DNA of 64,000 nucleotides from Marinobacterium iners (GTDB lineage Bacteria > Pseudomonadota > Gammaproteobacteria > Pseudomonadales > Balneatricaceae). The stretch lies in assembly GCF_017310015.1 (NCBI RefSeq), contig NZ_CP022297.1:1922001-1986000 (forward strand). The letters are read 5' to 3'. Of the stretch, positions 53,816-61,155 are shown piece after piece. Made by a program: the position numbers and the translations under genes. The first letter of the stretch is position 1; the number at the start of each line of letters is the position of its first letter. Under the pieces are notes generated by a model that was not told the DNA's origin, ran no database searches, and saw nothing but the letters and a program-made list of their open reading frames with translations.

Positions 53816-56017
53816 TTAGTAGTAGTGCCCCTCCCAGCATTGCAGCAGATCTTTGTCCATCAGCGTCTTACGGGCACGTTGAAACGCCTTCTTTTTGGCC
53901 TCGGTATCGCCATCGCTGATGCCGGTCTGATAGCAGCGTTGCCGCCAGTCCTCCTCGGTCACGCCGTCCATCGGCCATCCTTCTTCCTGTTCAAACTGCG
54001 TAGGGCAATGCTCCATGCAATAGTTGAACGCCTCATGCGCGACTCGGGCAGCGCCTGTCAGCGGCCTGTCTTTGGTGGCCAGGTTCACACCTTCGCTGGC
54101 CTGTTCGAGAACGGCTGTCTTGATGGGAAAATCATGCTCATCAGTCCAGCCTTCGGCAGCAGGCAGTACCACGGACTTAAAGCGGAAGCCCAGCGGCTCG
54201 AACTGTTCGCCCTCCTTCATCTTCTCGCTGGTCAGCACAATGGCATCGCCCTGTTTTTTCAGACCGATTTCAACGTCAAGTGCGGCCTTGATTGCTGATG
54301 AACCTCGGGCGCGGTTGCCATCGCTCAGGCCGGTATGATGAACCACCAGCACGGTGCAGCCATAGCGGTGCTTTATGTCATCGCACTTGGCAATGAACAT
54401 GCCCATATCTTTGGCGCTGTTCTCTTCCAGACCGGCAGCAGCACGCGCCAGCGTGTCGATAATGACCAGCTTTGGCGGCTCTGGCATCGCGTCAATTTCA
54501 GTTATCAGGCCATTCAGCGAACCGGCATCCTCAAACAGCACGGCGCGACTTGATACCACCATCGGCACCCCGGTCAGATCGGCGTTGTTCTCGATGCTCC
54601 ATGCTTTTGCGCGGCGGCTGATCCCGCTATGACCTTCGCCTGCAATGTAGACAACCGGCCCCTGCTTGACGGCGTTGCCGTACCAGTCCAGCCCGGTGGC
54701 CACTGATAGCGCCATGCTCAGTGTCACATAGGACTTACCGCCACCAGACTCACCAAACAGCAGCGTCAGTGTGCCGTGCTCGATAACGCCCCTTATCGTC
54801 CATTCCAGCGGCTTGGGCGCGGTGACCAGATCGCCCACGGACTGCAGCAGACGCGGCCTGTCCTGATCGGCGTGCGCATCAAACTCATCTGCGATTTGTT
54901 CCGCCTTCCACCGGTGCAGTGCATCGCCATCTTGCGCCGTCCATCCCATCAGCTCAGGGTCAAGCGCCATCTGGTCGCATAACCAGAACGCGGCGGTGTT
55001 CGCGTCCTTCACTTTTGGGTCAGTGCAGAACTTGAGCACGGCGTTGATCGGCGTCAGTCCTCGCTCTTCACCAAAGTCGCGGATGCCTTGCGGGTGGAAC
55101 GTCAGATCCTCTTCAAGGTTGCGGCCCAGATCGGCAGACTCCACACGGTAGCCGCCTTGATAGGGCGTTGCTGTAGGGAACATGACCGGAACCCACGCGC
55201 TGAAATTCGCCATAGCCTTGCGCTTTACTGCAGCATGAAAGCCTTCCTCAGCGTAGTTGCCTGCAGCCGCTCCAGCGGGCGCTGTGGGCGTTGTAGACGG
55301 CTTGGGCTTGGGGTCGGCTTCAACCATAAACGGCTGTAGCGCCGTGCGGATCTCTTCGGCTGTGAAGCGGTCGCCATGATGCACAATGCGCGTCATAAAC
55401 GGCTCGGTCTTTCGATGGTAAAACCCGGGCAGTCTGAGCACGCGCGGTAGGTCGGTAACTTTCGGATCTGCTCCATACGCTGCCATCTTGCGGATGAACG
55501 CTTCCTGCAGCTCGCTGAACTCTTCTTTGGTCAGGTCATCGCCATCTGTCAGCCAATAGACGTGAAACTGACCGGGTGAAGATTCAACCACGGTGGGCAT
55601 CTTGTCGCCTATGCATGATGCCGCCATCACTTCGGCAATGTCGTTAGTCTGGTCGAGATCGGTATAGACGCCACGGATACGTATGATGTTGTCAGCCGTG
55701 CGGCCTTTCAGGTCGGTGCTGTTCACGGTAACGAACACACCGGCACCTCCTCCGTTCAACCGGGTCAGATCCTTGGCATGATCCTGCAGGAAGCCATGAA
55801 ACAGTTTTGCATAGGGGTCATATGCCTTGCGGCCCTGATCCCTGCATTGCGCCCTGAATGCCTTTAGGCGTTCCTTGTCATCGTCAAATGTTTGGAACGT
55901 GAACTGATCGAACGGATCCAGCAGCTCGATGAACGCCTGAGCCTGGTCGAGATCGGGCTGCAGATCGGGAACAACGGTGTTACCGGCCACGGTCAGCGGT
56001 TGATTGAGTGCCGTCAT
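53816..56017 (-). CDS. Island primase-helicase (RepB-type primase fused to RepA-type AAA ATPase)
   Basis: This 733-residue replication protein starts with a primase-polymerase-like half: TVNSTDLKGRTADNIIRIRG, VYTDLD acidic pair, ESSPGQFHVYWLTDG, DLPRVLRLPGFYHRK. From about residue 395 it has a RecA-fold helicase with Walker A LLFGESGGGKSYVTLSMA, Walker B LVIIDTLARAAAG and VLVVHHTG. The ATG at 56017 overlaps the previous stop (ATGA). It probably acts at the iteron cluster that follows its stop codon. Confidence 0.88.
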   Translation of the reverse strand: MTALNQPLTVAGNTVVPDLQPDLDQAQAFIELLDPFDQFTFQTFDDDKERLKAFRAQCRDQGRKAYDPYAKLFHGFLQDHAKDLTRLNGGGAGVFVTVNSTDLKGRTADNIIRIRGVYTDLDQTNDIAEVMAASCIGDKMPTVVESSPGQFHVYWLTDGDDLTKEEFSELQEAFIRKMAAYGADPKVTDLPRVLRLPGFYHRKTEPFMTRIVHHGDRFTAEEIRTALQPFMVEADPKPKPSTTPTAPAGAAAGNYAEEGFHAAVKRKAMANFSAWVPVMFPTATPYQGGYRVESADLGRNLEEDLTFHPQGIRDFGEERGLTPINAVLKFCTDPKVKDANTAAFWLCDQMALDPELMGWTAQDGDALHRWKAEQIADEFDAHADQDRPRLLQSVGDLVTAPKPLEWTIRGVIEHGTLTLLFGESGGGKSYVTLSMALSVATGLDWYGNAVKQGPVVYIAGEGHSGISRRAKAWSIENNADLTGVPMVVSSRAVLFEDAGSLNGLITEIDAMPEPPKLVIIDTLARAAAGLEENSAKDMGMFIAKCDDIKHRYGCTVLVVHHTGLSDGNRARGSSAIKAALDVEIGLKKQGDAIVLTSEKMKEGEQFEPLGFRFKSVVLPAAEGWTDEHDFPIKTAVLEQASEGVNLATKDRPLTGAARVAHEAFNYCMEHCPTQFEQEEGWPMDGVTEEDWRQRCYQTGISDGDTEAKKKAFQRARKTLMDKDLLQCWEGHYY

Positions 56018-56355
56018 ACTTCGCCCTCCACGCACTTGGCCAGAAACAAGCCAACACGGTGGCCGGTGGTTTCGATCAATACATGATCCTTGGAAACCAT
56101 GAATTCAATCGCTTCACGGGCGTCATGCGCGGTGTAACCGGCCTTTTGGAAACGCCGGATAACCTCATCCATGTAGAGATAACAGCCATCATGGAAGCTC
56201 TTATTCAGCATCAGCCAAAGCATGCGGCGCTTTGTACTTTGCACGGCTGTCATGCCTGACTGTGGTTTGAACATGGGAGCGCGTGCTACAATTCCGGTAT
56301 CCGCTTTATTCTCTTGGGCCTCGGTTGCAGCCGGGGCTTTTTTGTTTGTTTTCAT
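56014..56355 (-). CDS. Hypothetical island protein
   Basis: This 113-residue protein has a Lys/Ala-rich head and a winged-helix-like C-terminal part (MLNKSFHDGCYLYMDEVIRRFQKAGYTAHDAREAIEF). It is coupled by ATGA overlaps to both alpA and the primase-helicase, so it is probably a replication or regulatory helper. Confidence 0.68.
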   Translation of the reverse strand: MKTNKKAPAATEAQENKADTGIVARAPMFKPQSGMTAVQSTKRRMLWLMLNKSFHDGCYLYMDEVIRRFQKAGYTAHDAREAIEFMVSKDHVLIETTGHRVGLFLAKCVEGEV

Positions 56356-56531
56356 GCGCCTACGACCTCCTTCTCTTCCCATTTCTCGAGATCGTCGGAG
56401 CTCCAGCGAGTTGAGCCGTTAATCTTGAACGGCTTCGGTAGGTGGCCCTCACGTACCCAGCGCCAGATCGTTGCGCGGCTTACGTCGTAGCGGGTTGCGA
56501 GGGTTTTGTCGGAATAGTATTGCTTGGGCAT
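56352..56531 (-). CDS. alpA: AlpA-family regulator/excisionase
   Basis: This 59-residue MerR-like winged helix protein (TLATRYDVSRATIWRWVREG; LPKPFKINGSTRWSSDDLEK) matches AlpA of P4-type satellites, where it activates excision and the early genes. It begins the alpA-113 aa-primase operon. Confidence 0.88.
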   Translation of the reverse strand: MPKQYYSDKTLATRYDVSRATIWRWVREGHLPKPFKINGSTRWSSDDLEKWEEKEVVGA

Positions 56532-56623
56532 GGGTGCCGCCTCTTGAGCTTGATTAAGACAGCACCAATGATGTTTTTAACCCATTGTTTTTGGAGGGGA
56601 ATTATTGAAAGGCTTTTTTTCTT

Positions 56624-57280
56624 CTAGCGCCTTTCTCCGGTTAGATCGCTCCCGACTTCCGGCCACTTTGCAGCGGCATCGCGCCAGAATTGAGCGGAAC
56701 CTTCTGCCTCCCTCTCTTCTGTGTGCTTTTCCCACCGGCTGAAATACTCACTCTCGAGCCCCGGCTTCCGCATATCGTCGACATATTCCTTCTCGAGCGT
56801 CGATGCCTTAAACGGCTTGAGCATTTTGTATATGCCAGCGACTTGAAAAGCGGCCTTCTTGGATGCCGCCTTCAATGTGCAGCCAGCGAAAATAAGATTC
56901 GCCATCACACGGAAGGCATACAGCTTGGCTGATTCGCGCATAATCTTTTCGGGTGTGCCTGATAGCGCCCCATTCACTCGAGCGAGCGCCACCTCGGAAA
57001 TGACTTGCTGCAGTGTCGGACTGATCTGAATCCCCGACTCAAAACAAACAGCGACGGCATAGTCGACATAATGCGGGTTGCGGGTCTTGCGCCACTTGCA
57101 AGCATAGTCGACCACTATCTGTGCCACTTCAAAGGGAGCCAGAAACGTTAACTCGAGACTGAGCCGGTCATACAGTTGGGTGTCAGGGTCAGCCATCCCC
57201 AGCTCTTCGGCTACTCGCTCACAATGCGCCAGCCTTTCGGCGTGAAGCACATAGTCGGGGTTGTCATTGAGCTCTTTCAT
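56624..57280 (-). CDS. Hypothetical island protein coupled to the integrase
   Basis: This 218-residue soluble, mostly helical protein (LSLELTFLAPFEVAQIVVDY; ARVNGALSGTPEKIMRESAK) is unrecognised. Its ATG overlaps the integrase stop by four bases, so it is expressed with the integrase. Confidence 0.65.
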   Translation of the reverse strand: MKELNDNPDYVLHAERLAHCERVAEELGMADPDTQLYDRLSLELTFLAPFEVAQIVVDYACKWRKTRNPHYVDYAVAVCFESGIQISPTLQQVISEVALARVNGALSGTPEKIMRESAKLYAFRVMANLIFAGCTLKAASKKAAFQVAGIYKMLKPFKASTLEKEYVDDMRKPGLESEYFSRWEKHTEEREAEGSAQFWRDAAAKWPEVGSDLTGERR

Positions 57281-58602
57281 CCCTGCACCTCCTTGGCAAC
57301 GTAGTCTGCCCAGTCCTGCATGATCGGACGGCGCTCTTCCAGAACCTCACCTCGAGCATAGGCGGCGCGTGTGCCGGTACTGTTGACGTGTGCGAGGGCG
57401 ATTTCGGTATGGTCGTCATCATACGGTCGGTGGTTATACGTGCCCGGGCTTCGGCTCCAGTCTTTGAACGTCGAGCGGAAACCATGCGCGGTGACGTCGT
57501 ACCCGAGCTTTTTCGGAACCTTGCTTACCATCACGTCGGACAGGATGCCGTGCTTCCCGGTACTCGGGAAAACGTGCTCATCAGTGCGAGGGATTGAGCG
57601 CAGCAGCTCGACCGCCTGGTCGGGCAATGGTATCGAATGAGCGAGGCCGGTTTTCATACGCCCTTCAGGAATGCGCCAGACAGCGCCCTCGAGGTCGATC
57701 TCGTCCCAACGTGCCCCACGCACCTCTCCAGACCGAGCAGCCGTCAGAATGAGCAATTGCAGCGCCTTAGCGCCTAACCCTTCGGCATCCTGCAGCTTGC
57801 CCCAAAACGTCGGCATATCGGCCACCGGCAGTGCCTTGAGGTGCTGTACCTTTTGCACCTTGCGGACGGCCTTCTTCTCGGTCAGTCGGGAATTGTCCAG
57901 CCGTGCCGGGTCTGCAGGGTTATCGCCGGTCATCAGCTCTTCAGCAATAGCGAGGTCGAAAATTCGTTTGACGTGAATGCGGACGCGGCTTGCGGTTTCA
58001 TGCTTCGACAACCAGATCGGCTCGAGCATCGCCACGACTTCGCCGGTCGTGATTGAACCGACGGGCTTTTTGCCAATGAACGGGAAAGCGTAGGTACTGA
58101 GCTGGTACTCGAGGCGGCGCTTTTGACCAGCTCGGGAGCTCTCTTTATACCCTTCGACCTTCTTGAGTATATAGACACGCGCCAGCTCAGCGAACGTAAC
58201 GGCCTTGGCTTGCTCTTCTACCAACTTGGCCCGGTTAGCCTGCCGAGCAGCCACCGGATCGCCGCCCTTGAGGATCTGCTCTTTCAACGCTCGAGCCTTC
58301 TCTCGAGCCATGCTCAGAGTAACATCAGGATAACCCCCGAGTCCTATGTCGCGACGCTTACTCCCGACAGTGGTTCTCAGAATCCACGACCGTGCCCCGA
58401 CGGTGTTACCCGGTTGCGGTGGGCGGCATTGTAAATAAAGCCCACTCACTCCACCGACGGCGTGATAGGCTACACGAGGTTCACCTATATTGCGTTTACG
58501 ACTGCGGCCTGAGCCGTCGCCCGTATCGACTGAGCCCTTCACAAAGCCATGTTTTAAGCGGCGGACTTGAACGTCTGATAGCTCTTCGACTTTTCTAGGC
58601 AT
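57277..58602 (-). CDS. int: P4-type tyrosine recombinase (integrase)
   Basis: This 441-residue integrase has an N-terminal DUF4102-like arm-binding domain (GGVSGLYLQCRPP..RSWILRTTVGSKRRDIGLGGYPDVTL), a SAM-like core-binding domain (about 125-215), and the catalytic domain with Arg in TAARSGEVRGARW, HxxR in HGFRSTF, and the tyrosine in RAAYARGE. The enzyme type targets tRNA 3' ends, in agreement with the tRNA-Leu repeats. Confidence 0.93.
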   Translation of the reverse strand: MPRKVEELSDVQVRRLKHGFVKGSVDTGDGSGRSRKRNIGEPRVAYHAVGGVSGLYLQCRPPQPGNTVGARSWILRTTVGSKRRDIGLGGYPDVTLSMAREKARALKEQILKGGDPVAARQANRAKLVEEQAKAVTFAELARVYILKKVEGYKESSRAGQKRRLEYQLSTYAFPFIGKKPVGSITTGEVVAMLEPIWLSKHETASRVRIHVKRIFDLAIAEELMTGDNPADPARLDNSRLTEKKAVRKVQKVQHLKALPVADMPTFWGKLQDAEGLGAKALQLLILTAARSGEVRGARWDEIDLEGAVWRIPEGRMKTGLAHSIPLPDQAVELLRSIPRTDEHVFPSTGKHGILSDVMVSKVPKKLGYDVTAHGFRSTFKDWSRSPGTYNHRPYDDDHTEIALAHVNSTGTRAAYARGEVLEERRPIMQDWADYVAKEVQG

Positions 58603-59045
58603 GATCCCTTTCCCATCCTCTTACCCATCAAAAACAAAGTAATTAGATGATAGGCCATGCTCAGAAATGATACAACGGGAATCTGTAACTGTACTGATTC
58701 AGAAGGGATTTTTTGTCTCATGCTGGCGCATCAAATAGCGTAGCGCCGCCGGTTCGGGGCACCAGTCAGTCTGTAAAGAAACCCTTTAAACAACACTTGG
58801 ATTCTAAAAACAAACTCCCTTTTGATAGTTTTTGCACATAATCACGCCCGTTATATTGCCACCAAGATATCCATGCAAGATCCTAATCTGTACTCCCGAA
58901 TAAGGCTTGCAGGTGACCTATGGCCTATATACAATCGATATTCGTAGTTTTATTTGCTGCACACCACCTGGATACAACACCTTCTTTATTATCTGTACTG
59001 GATGTACACCTAACGTGATACTGACTTGTCAGGAACTATATTGGT
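58603..59045. other. Island right end and host flank
   Basis: No gene is seen. The segment 58603-58748 holds the integrase promoter region and presumably arm sites; attR follows at 58749-58766; 58767-59045 is host DNA with no feature I can support. Confidence 0.5.
58749..58766 (+). repeat. attR of the tRNA-Leu island (18-bp direct repeat)
   Basis: Exact copy of the tRNA-Leu 3' segment CCGGTTCGGGGCACCAGT without the rest of the tRNA. Confidence 0.93.
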
Positions 59046-59261
59046 ATGAGTGAAACCGAACTGCCTGCCTATTTAATGAACCTGGAGCCTGAACAACTGG
59101 AACAGGTTCGCAAAATGCTCGTACAGCGTATTGAAGATCAGCAGCAACAGAAACTCAAACAACGCTCCCTCCCCCCCGCCTTTCATGATCTCGATGCCCT
59201 TGCAGCCAATACCGGACTGGACTTGTCCAGCTTGATGCGCGACATCAAACGCCGCAGCTGA
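59046..59261 (+). CDS. Small hypothetical protein
   Basis: This 71-residue protein (MSETELPAYLMNLEPEQLEQVRKMLV at the start) is amphipathic and Gln-rich in the middle (EDQQQQKLKQRS). It has an AGGAA site upstream. It is not recognised and lies just before the riboswitch promoter. Confidence 0.6.
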   Translation: MSETELPAYLMNLEPEQLEQVRKMLVQRIEDQQQQKLKQRSLPPAFHDLDALAANTGLDLSSLMRDIKRRS

Positions 59262-59270
59262 TTTGGACGG

Positions 59271-59298
59271 TTGCCTTATTTCCTGCACAAGCTATAAT
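59271..59298 (+). promoter_or_regulatory. Sigma-70-type promoter of the glycine riboswitch transcript
   Basis: TTGCCT (59271-59276) and TATAAT (59293-59298) are 16 bases apart, with the riboswitch beginning about 12 bases later. Confidence 0.75.
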
Positions 59299-59310
59299 CG
59301 CCGCTTCGCA

Positions 59311-59486
59311 GGAGAGAGGGCTCACGCCCCGCCGAAGGCGCAAACTCCCATAATCGCTCAGGCTCAGGTACTGCGACCACACACATATTACGTCGACTGG
59401 AGAGCGGTCAGCCAGAACTGACCCACCGAAGGGGCAACACGCCGAAAGCGTGCAAACTCTCAGGTAACCCGGACAGAGGGAGAGGC
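59311..59486 (+). ncRNA. Tandem glycine riboswitch
   Basis: Two aptamers with the glycine-riboswitch core are seen: GGAGAG..CGCCGAAGGCGCAAACTCCC..CTCAGG (first) and GGAGAG..CACCGAAGGGGCAA..CTCTCAGGTAA followed by GGACAGAGGGAG (second). The tandem layout and linker match the cooperative glycine class. No strong terminator stem with a T run follows before the start codon, so control at translation initiation (GGGAGG site at about 59502) seems likely. Confidence 0.9.
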
Positions 59487-59515
59487 GGATAAACACCCTA
59501 ACGGGAGGTTTACAC

Positions 59516-60133
59516 GTGCTCACCTACATCTACATTCTCGCCATTACCGCAGAAGCCATGTCTGGCGCACTTGCTGCCGGCCGTCGCAATATGGATATGT
59601 TTGGCGTAAGTGTTATCGCCTTCATCACCGCCCTGGGCGGTGGCACCATTCGCGATATGCTACTGGGACACTTTCCTGTTTCCTGGACACAGCACCCCGA
59701 GTACATCTACCTGACTGTCTCAGCCGGACTGATCACCATGCTGATTGCCCGCTTCATGCATCATTTGCACAAGATCTTCCTGCTGCTGGACGCCATGGGC
59801 CTTATTGCATTCACCATCATTGGCTGCAATGTAGCCCTTGAGCTCGGCTACAGTACACCCATAGTTGTTATGGCAGGCATGATAACGGGCATTTTTGGGG
59901 GCATTCTGCGCGATGTTCTGTGTCAGCGAGTACCTGTAGTTTTTCGACACGAACTCTATGCAAGCATCTCTTTGCTGGTTGCATTGCTTTATCTCCAGCT
60001 GGAGCAGATGGGATTAAATCATGATCTCAATCTAATACTGTCGTTTGCCACCGGCATCATGATGCGTGTAGCCGCCATATACTGGCACTGGTCGTTGCCT
60101 GTATTCAGCTACGCCCCTGGACGCTGGAAATAA
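59516..60133 (+). CDS. TRIC/UPF0126-family membrane protein, probably a glycine transporter
   Basis: This 205-residue protein has two three-helix repeats with the conserved glycine-rich signatures ALGGGTIRDMLLG (about residues 40-52) and GMITGIFGGILRDVLCQ (about 120-136), as in the YadS/YicG (UPF0126) and TRIC families. The start is GTG with a GGGAGG site. The upstream glycine riboswitch suggests glycine as substrate or signal, which is inference. Confidence 0.88.
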   Translation: MLTYIYILAITAEAMSGALAAGRRNMDMFGVSVIAFITALGGGTIRDMLLGHFPVSWTQHPEYIYLTVSAGLITMLIARFMHHLHKIFLLLDAMGLIAFTIIGCNVALELGYSTPIVVMAGMITGIFGGILRDVLCQRVPVVFRHELYASISLLVALLYLQLEQMGLNHDLNLILSFATGIMMRVAAIYWHWSLPVFSYAPGRWK

Positions 60134-60141
60134 ATGCCTGA

Positions 60142-60161
60142 GGGCAGGCGTACGCCTGCCC
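60142..60161 (+). terminator. Terminator hairpin after the TRIC gene
   Basis: A perfect palindrome GGGCAGGCG-TA-CGCCTGCCC follows the stop by eight bases. Only GTTT follows, so termination may be partial. Confidence 0.65.
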
Positions 60162-60283
60162 GTTTAAACCAAGGCGGAGCAGACAGAATCGATAAGCCGA
60201 AAAAGAGAGTAATTGATTAGATATAGAGCTGTGCAGAATATTGACAGCATTAACAACGAAGAGGGGAAGTTTTTTGTATGGTT

Positions 60284-60324
60284 CCATTCCTCTCAGGTGT
60301 CAAAAAATCACCTGAGAGGAATGG
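60284..60324 (-). terminator. Long stem-loop downstream of tRNA-Cys
   Basis: A 16-bp perfect inverted repeat, CCATTCCTCTCAGGTG (60284-60299) and its complement (60309-60324), overlaps the encoded CCA of tRNA-Cys. It probably ends the tRNA-Gly-Cys transcript, but no T run follows the stem. Confidence 0.55.
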
Positions 60325-60395
60325 AGGCTGGAGTCGGAATCGAACCGGCGTACACGGAGTTGCAGTCCGCTGCATGACCACTCTGCCATCCAGCC
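60322..60395 (-). tRNA. tRNA-Cys (anticodon GCA)
   Basis: A 74-nt tRNA: acceptor GGCTGGA/TCCAGCC, anticodon loop ACTGCAA (GCA), T-loop GGTTCGATTCC, discriminator T and encoded CCA. Confidence 0.96.
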
Positions 60396-60408
60396 ATACC
60401 GTTGAGAT

Positions 60409-60484
<76 letters not shown>

Positions 60485-60573
60485 GCCTCAACAGTGGTGC
60501 GTATTATAGAGAGATCCCGCGGGGTGTCAACCATAATACTGAAAAAAAATTGCTTAAATATTAACCACTTACT

Positions 60574-61131
60574 TCAGATATCATCACTCAGATGAGGCCA
60601 TGCCGCGTGCAGGTAGAGCACCATTGACCATAGTGTCAGCGCCGCAGCACCATACAGCGCAACAATTCCCAACCAGGAAAGCGGACTATACAGCGGCATT
60701 GCTATCAAGATGAGAATCGAGACCATCTGCAGTGTTGTCTTGATTTTTCCAATATTTGATACTGCCACACTGGCACGCTCGCCGAGTTCAGCCATCCATT
60801 CGCGCAGAGCCGAAATAACAATTTCTCGCCCTATAATGACAATTGCAGGAATAGTGACCAAAGGAGAAGCGAATACCTCAACCAGCACTACAAGTGCGGC
60901 AGCCACCATCAATTTATCTGCCACAGGATCAAGAAAAGCCCCAAAGGGGGAAGCCTGATCAAGCTTCCGAGCCAAATAGCCATCAAACCAGTCAGTAATC
61001 GCGGCCAGGCCAAAAATGGCGGATGCAGCCCAAGGTGACCACGCATATGGCAGGTAATAAACCAGTATGAAAACTGGAATCAGGACGATGCGAAGCAGCG
61101 TCAGTAGGTTGGGTAGTTTTATCGTATACAA
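60574..61131 (-). CDS. pgsA: CDP-diacylglycerol-glycerol-3-phosphate 3-phosphatidyltransferase
   Basis: This 185-residue membrane enzyme makes phosphatidylglycerophosphate. It has the CDP-alcohol phosphatidyltransferase motif DG..AR...G..D...D, seen here as DWFDGYLARKLDQASPFGAFLDPVADK, and about five membrane helices. The start appears to be TTG (with GGGAC upstream). It is 24 bases after uvrC, as in many gammaproteobacteria, and precedes the tRNA-Gly-Cys pair. Confidence 0.95.
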   Translation of the reverse strand: MYTIKLPNLLTLLRIVLIPVFILVYYLPYAWSPWAASAIFGLAAITDWFDGYLARKLDQASPFGAFLDPVADKLMVAAALVVLVEVFASPLVTIPAIVIIGREIVISALREWMAELGERASVAVSNIGKIKTTLQMVSILILIAMPLYSPLSWLGIVALYGAAALTLWSMVLYLHAAWPHLSDDI

Positions 61132-61155
61132 ATGAGTGTCCCGTTACTTCCTGCT

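Larger units (their letters stand above)
49928..58766 (-). mobile_element. Satellite-like integrative island at tRNA-Leu
   Basis: This 8.8-kb island is bounded by 18-bp repeats. All genes read on the minus strand: P4-type integrase, unknown, AlpA, unknown, primase-helicase, iteron-like origin, small and large terminase, then several small unknown genes. No capsid, portal, protease, tail or lysis gene is seen. This resembles phage-inducible chromosomal islands of Gram-negative bacteria, but with a full terminase. Confidence 0.9.
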
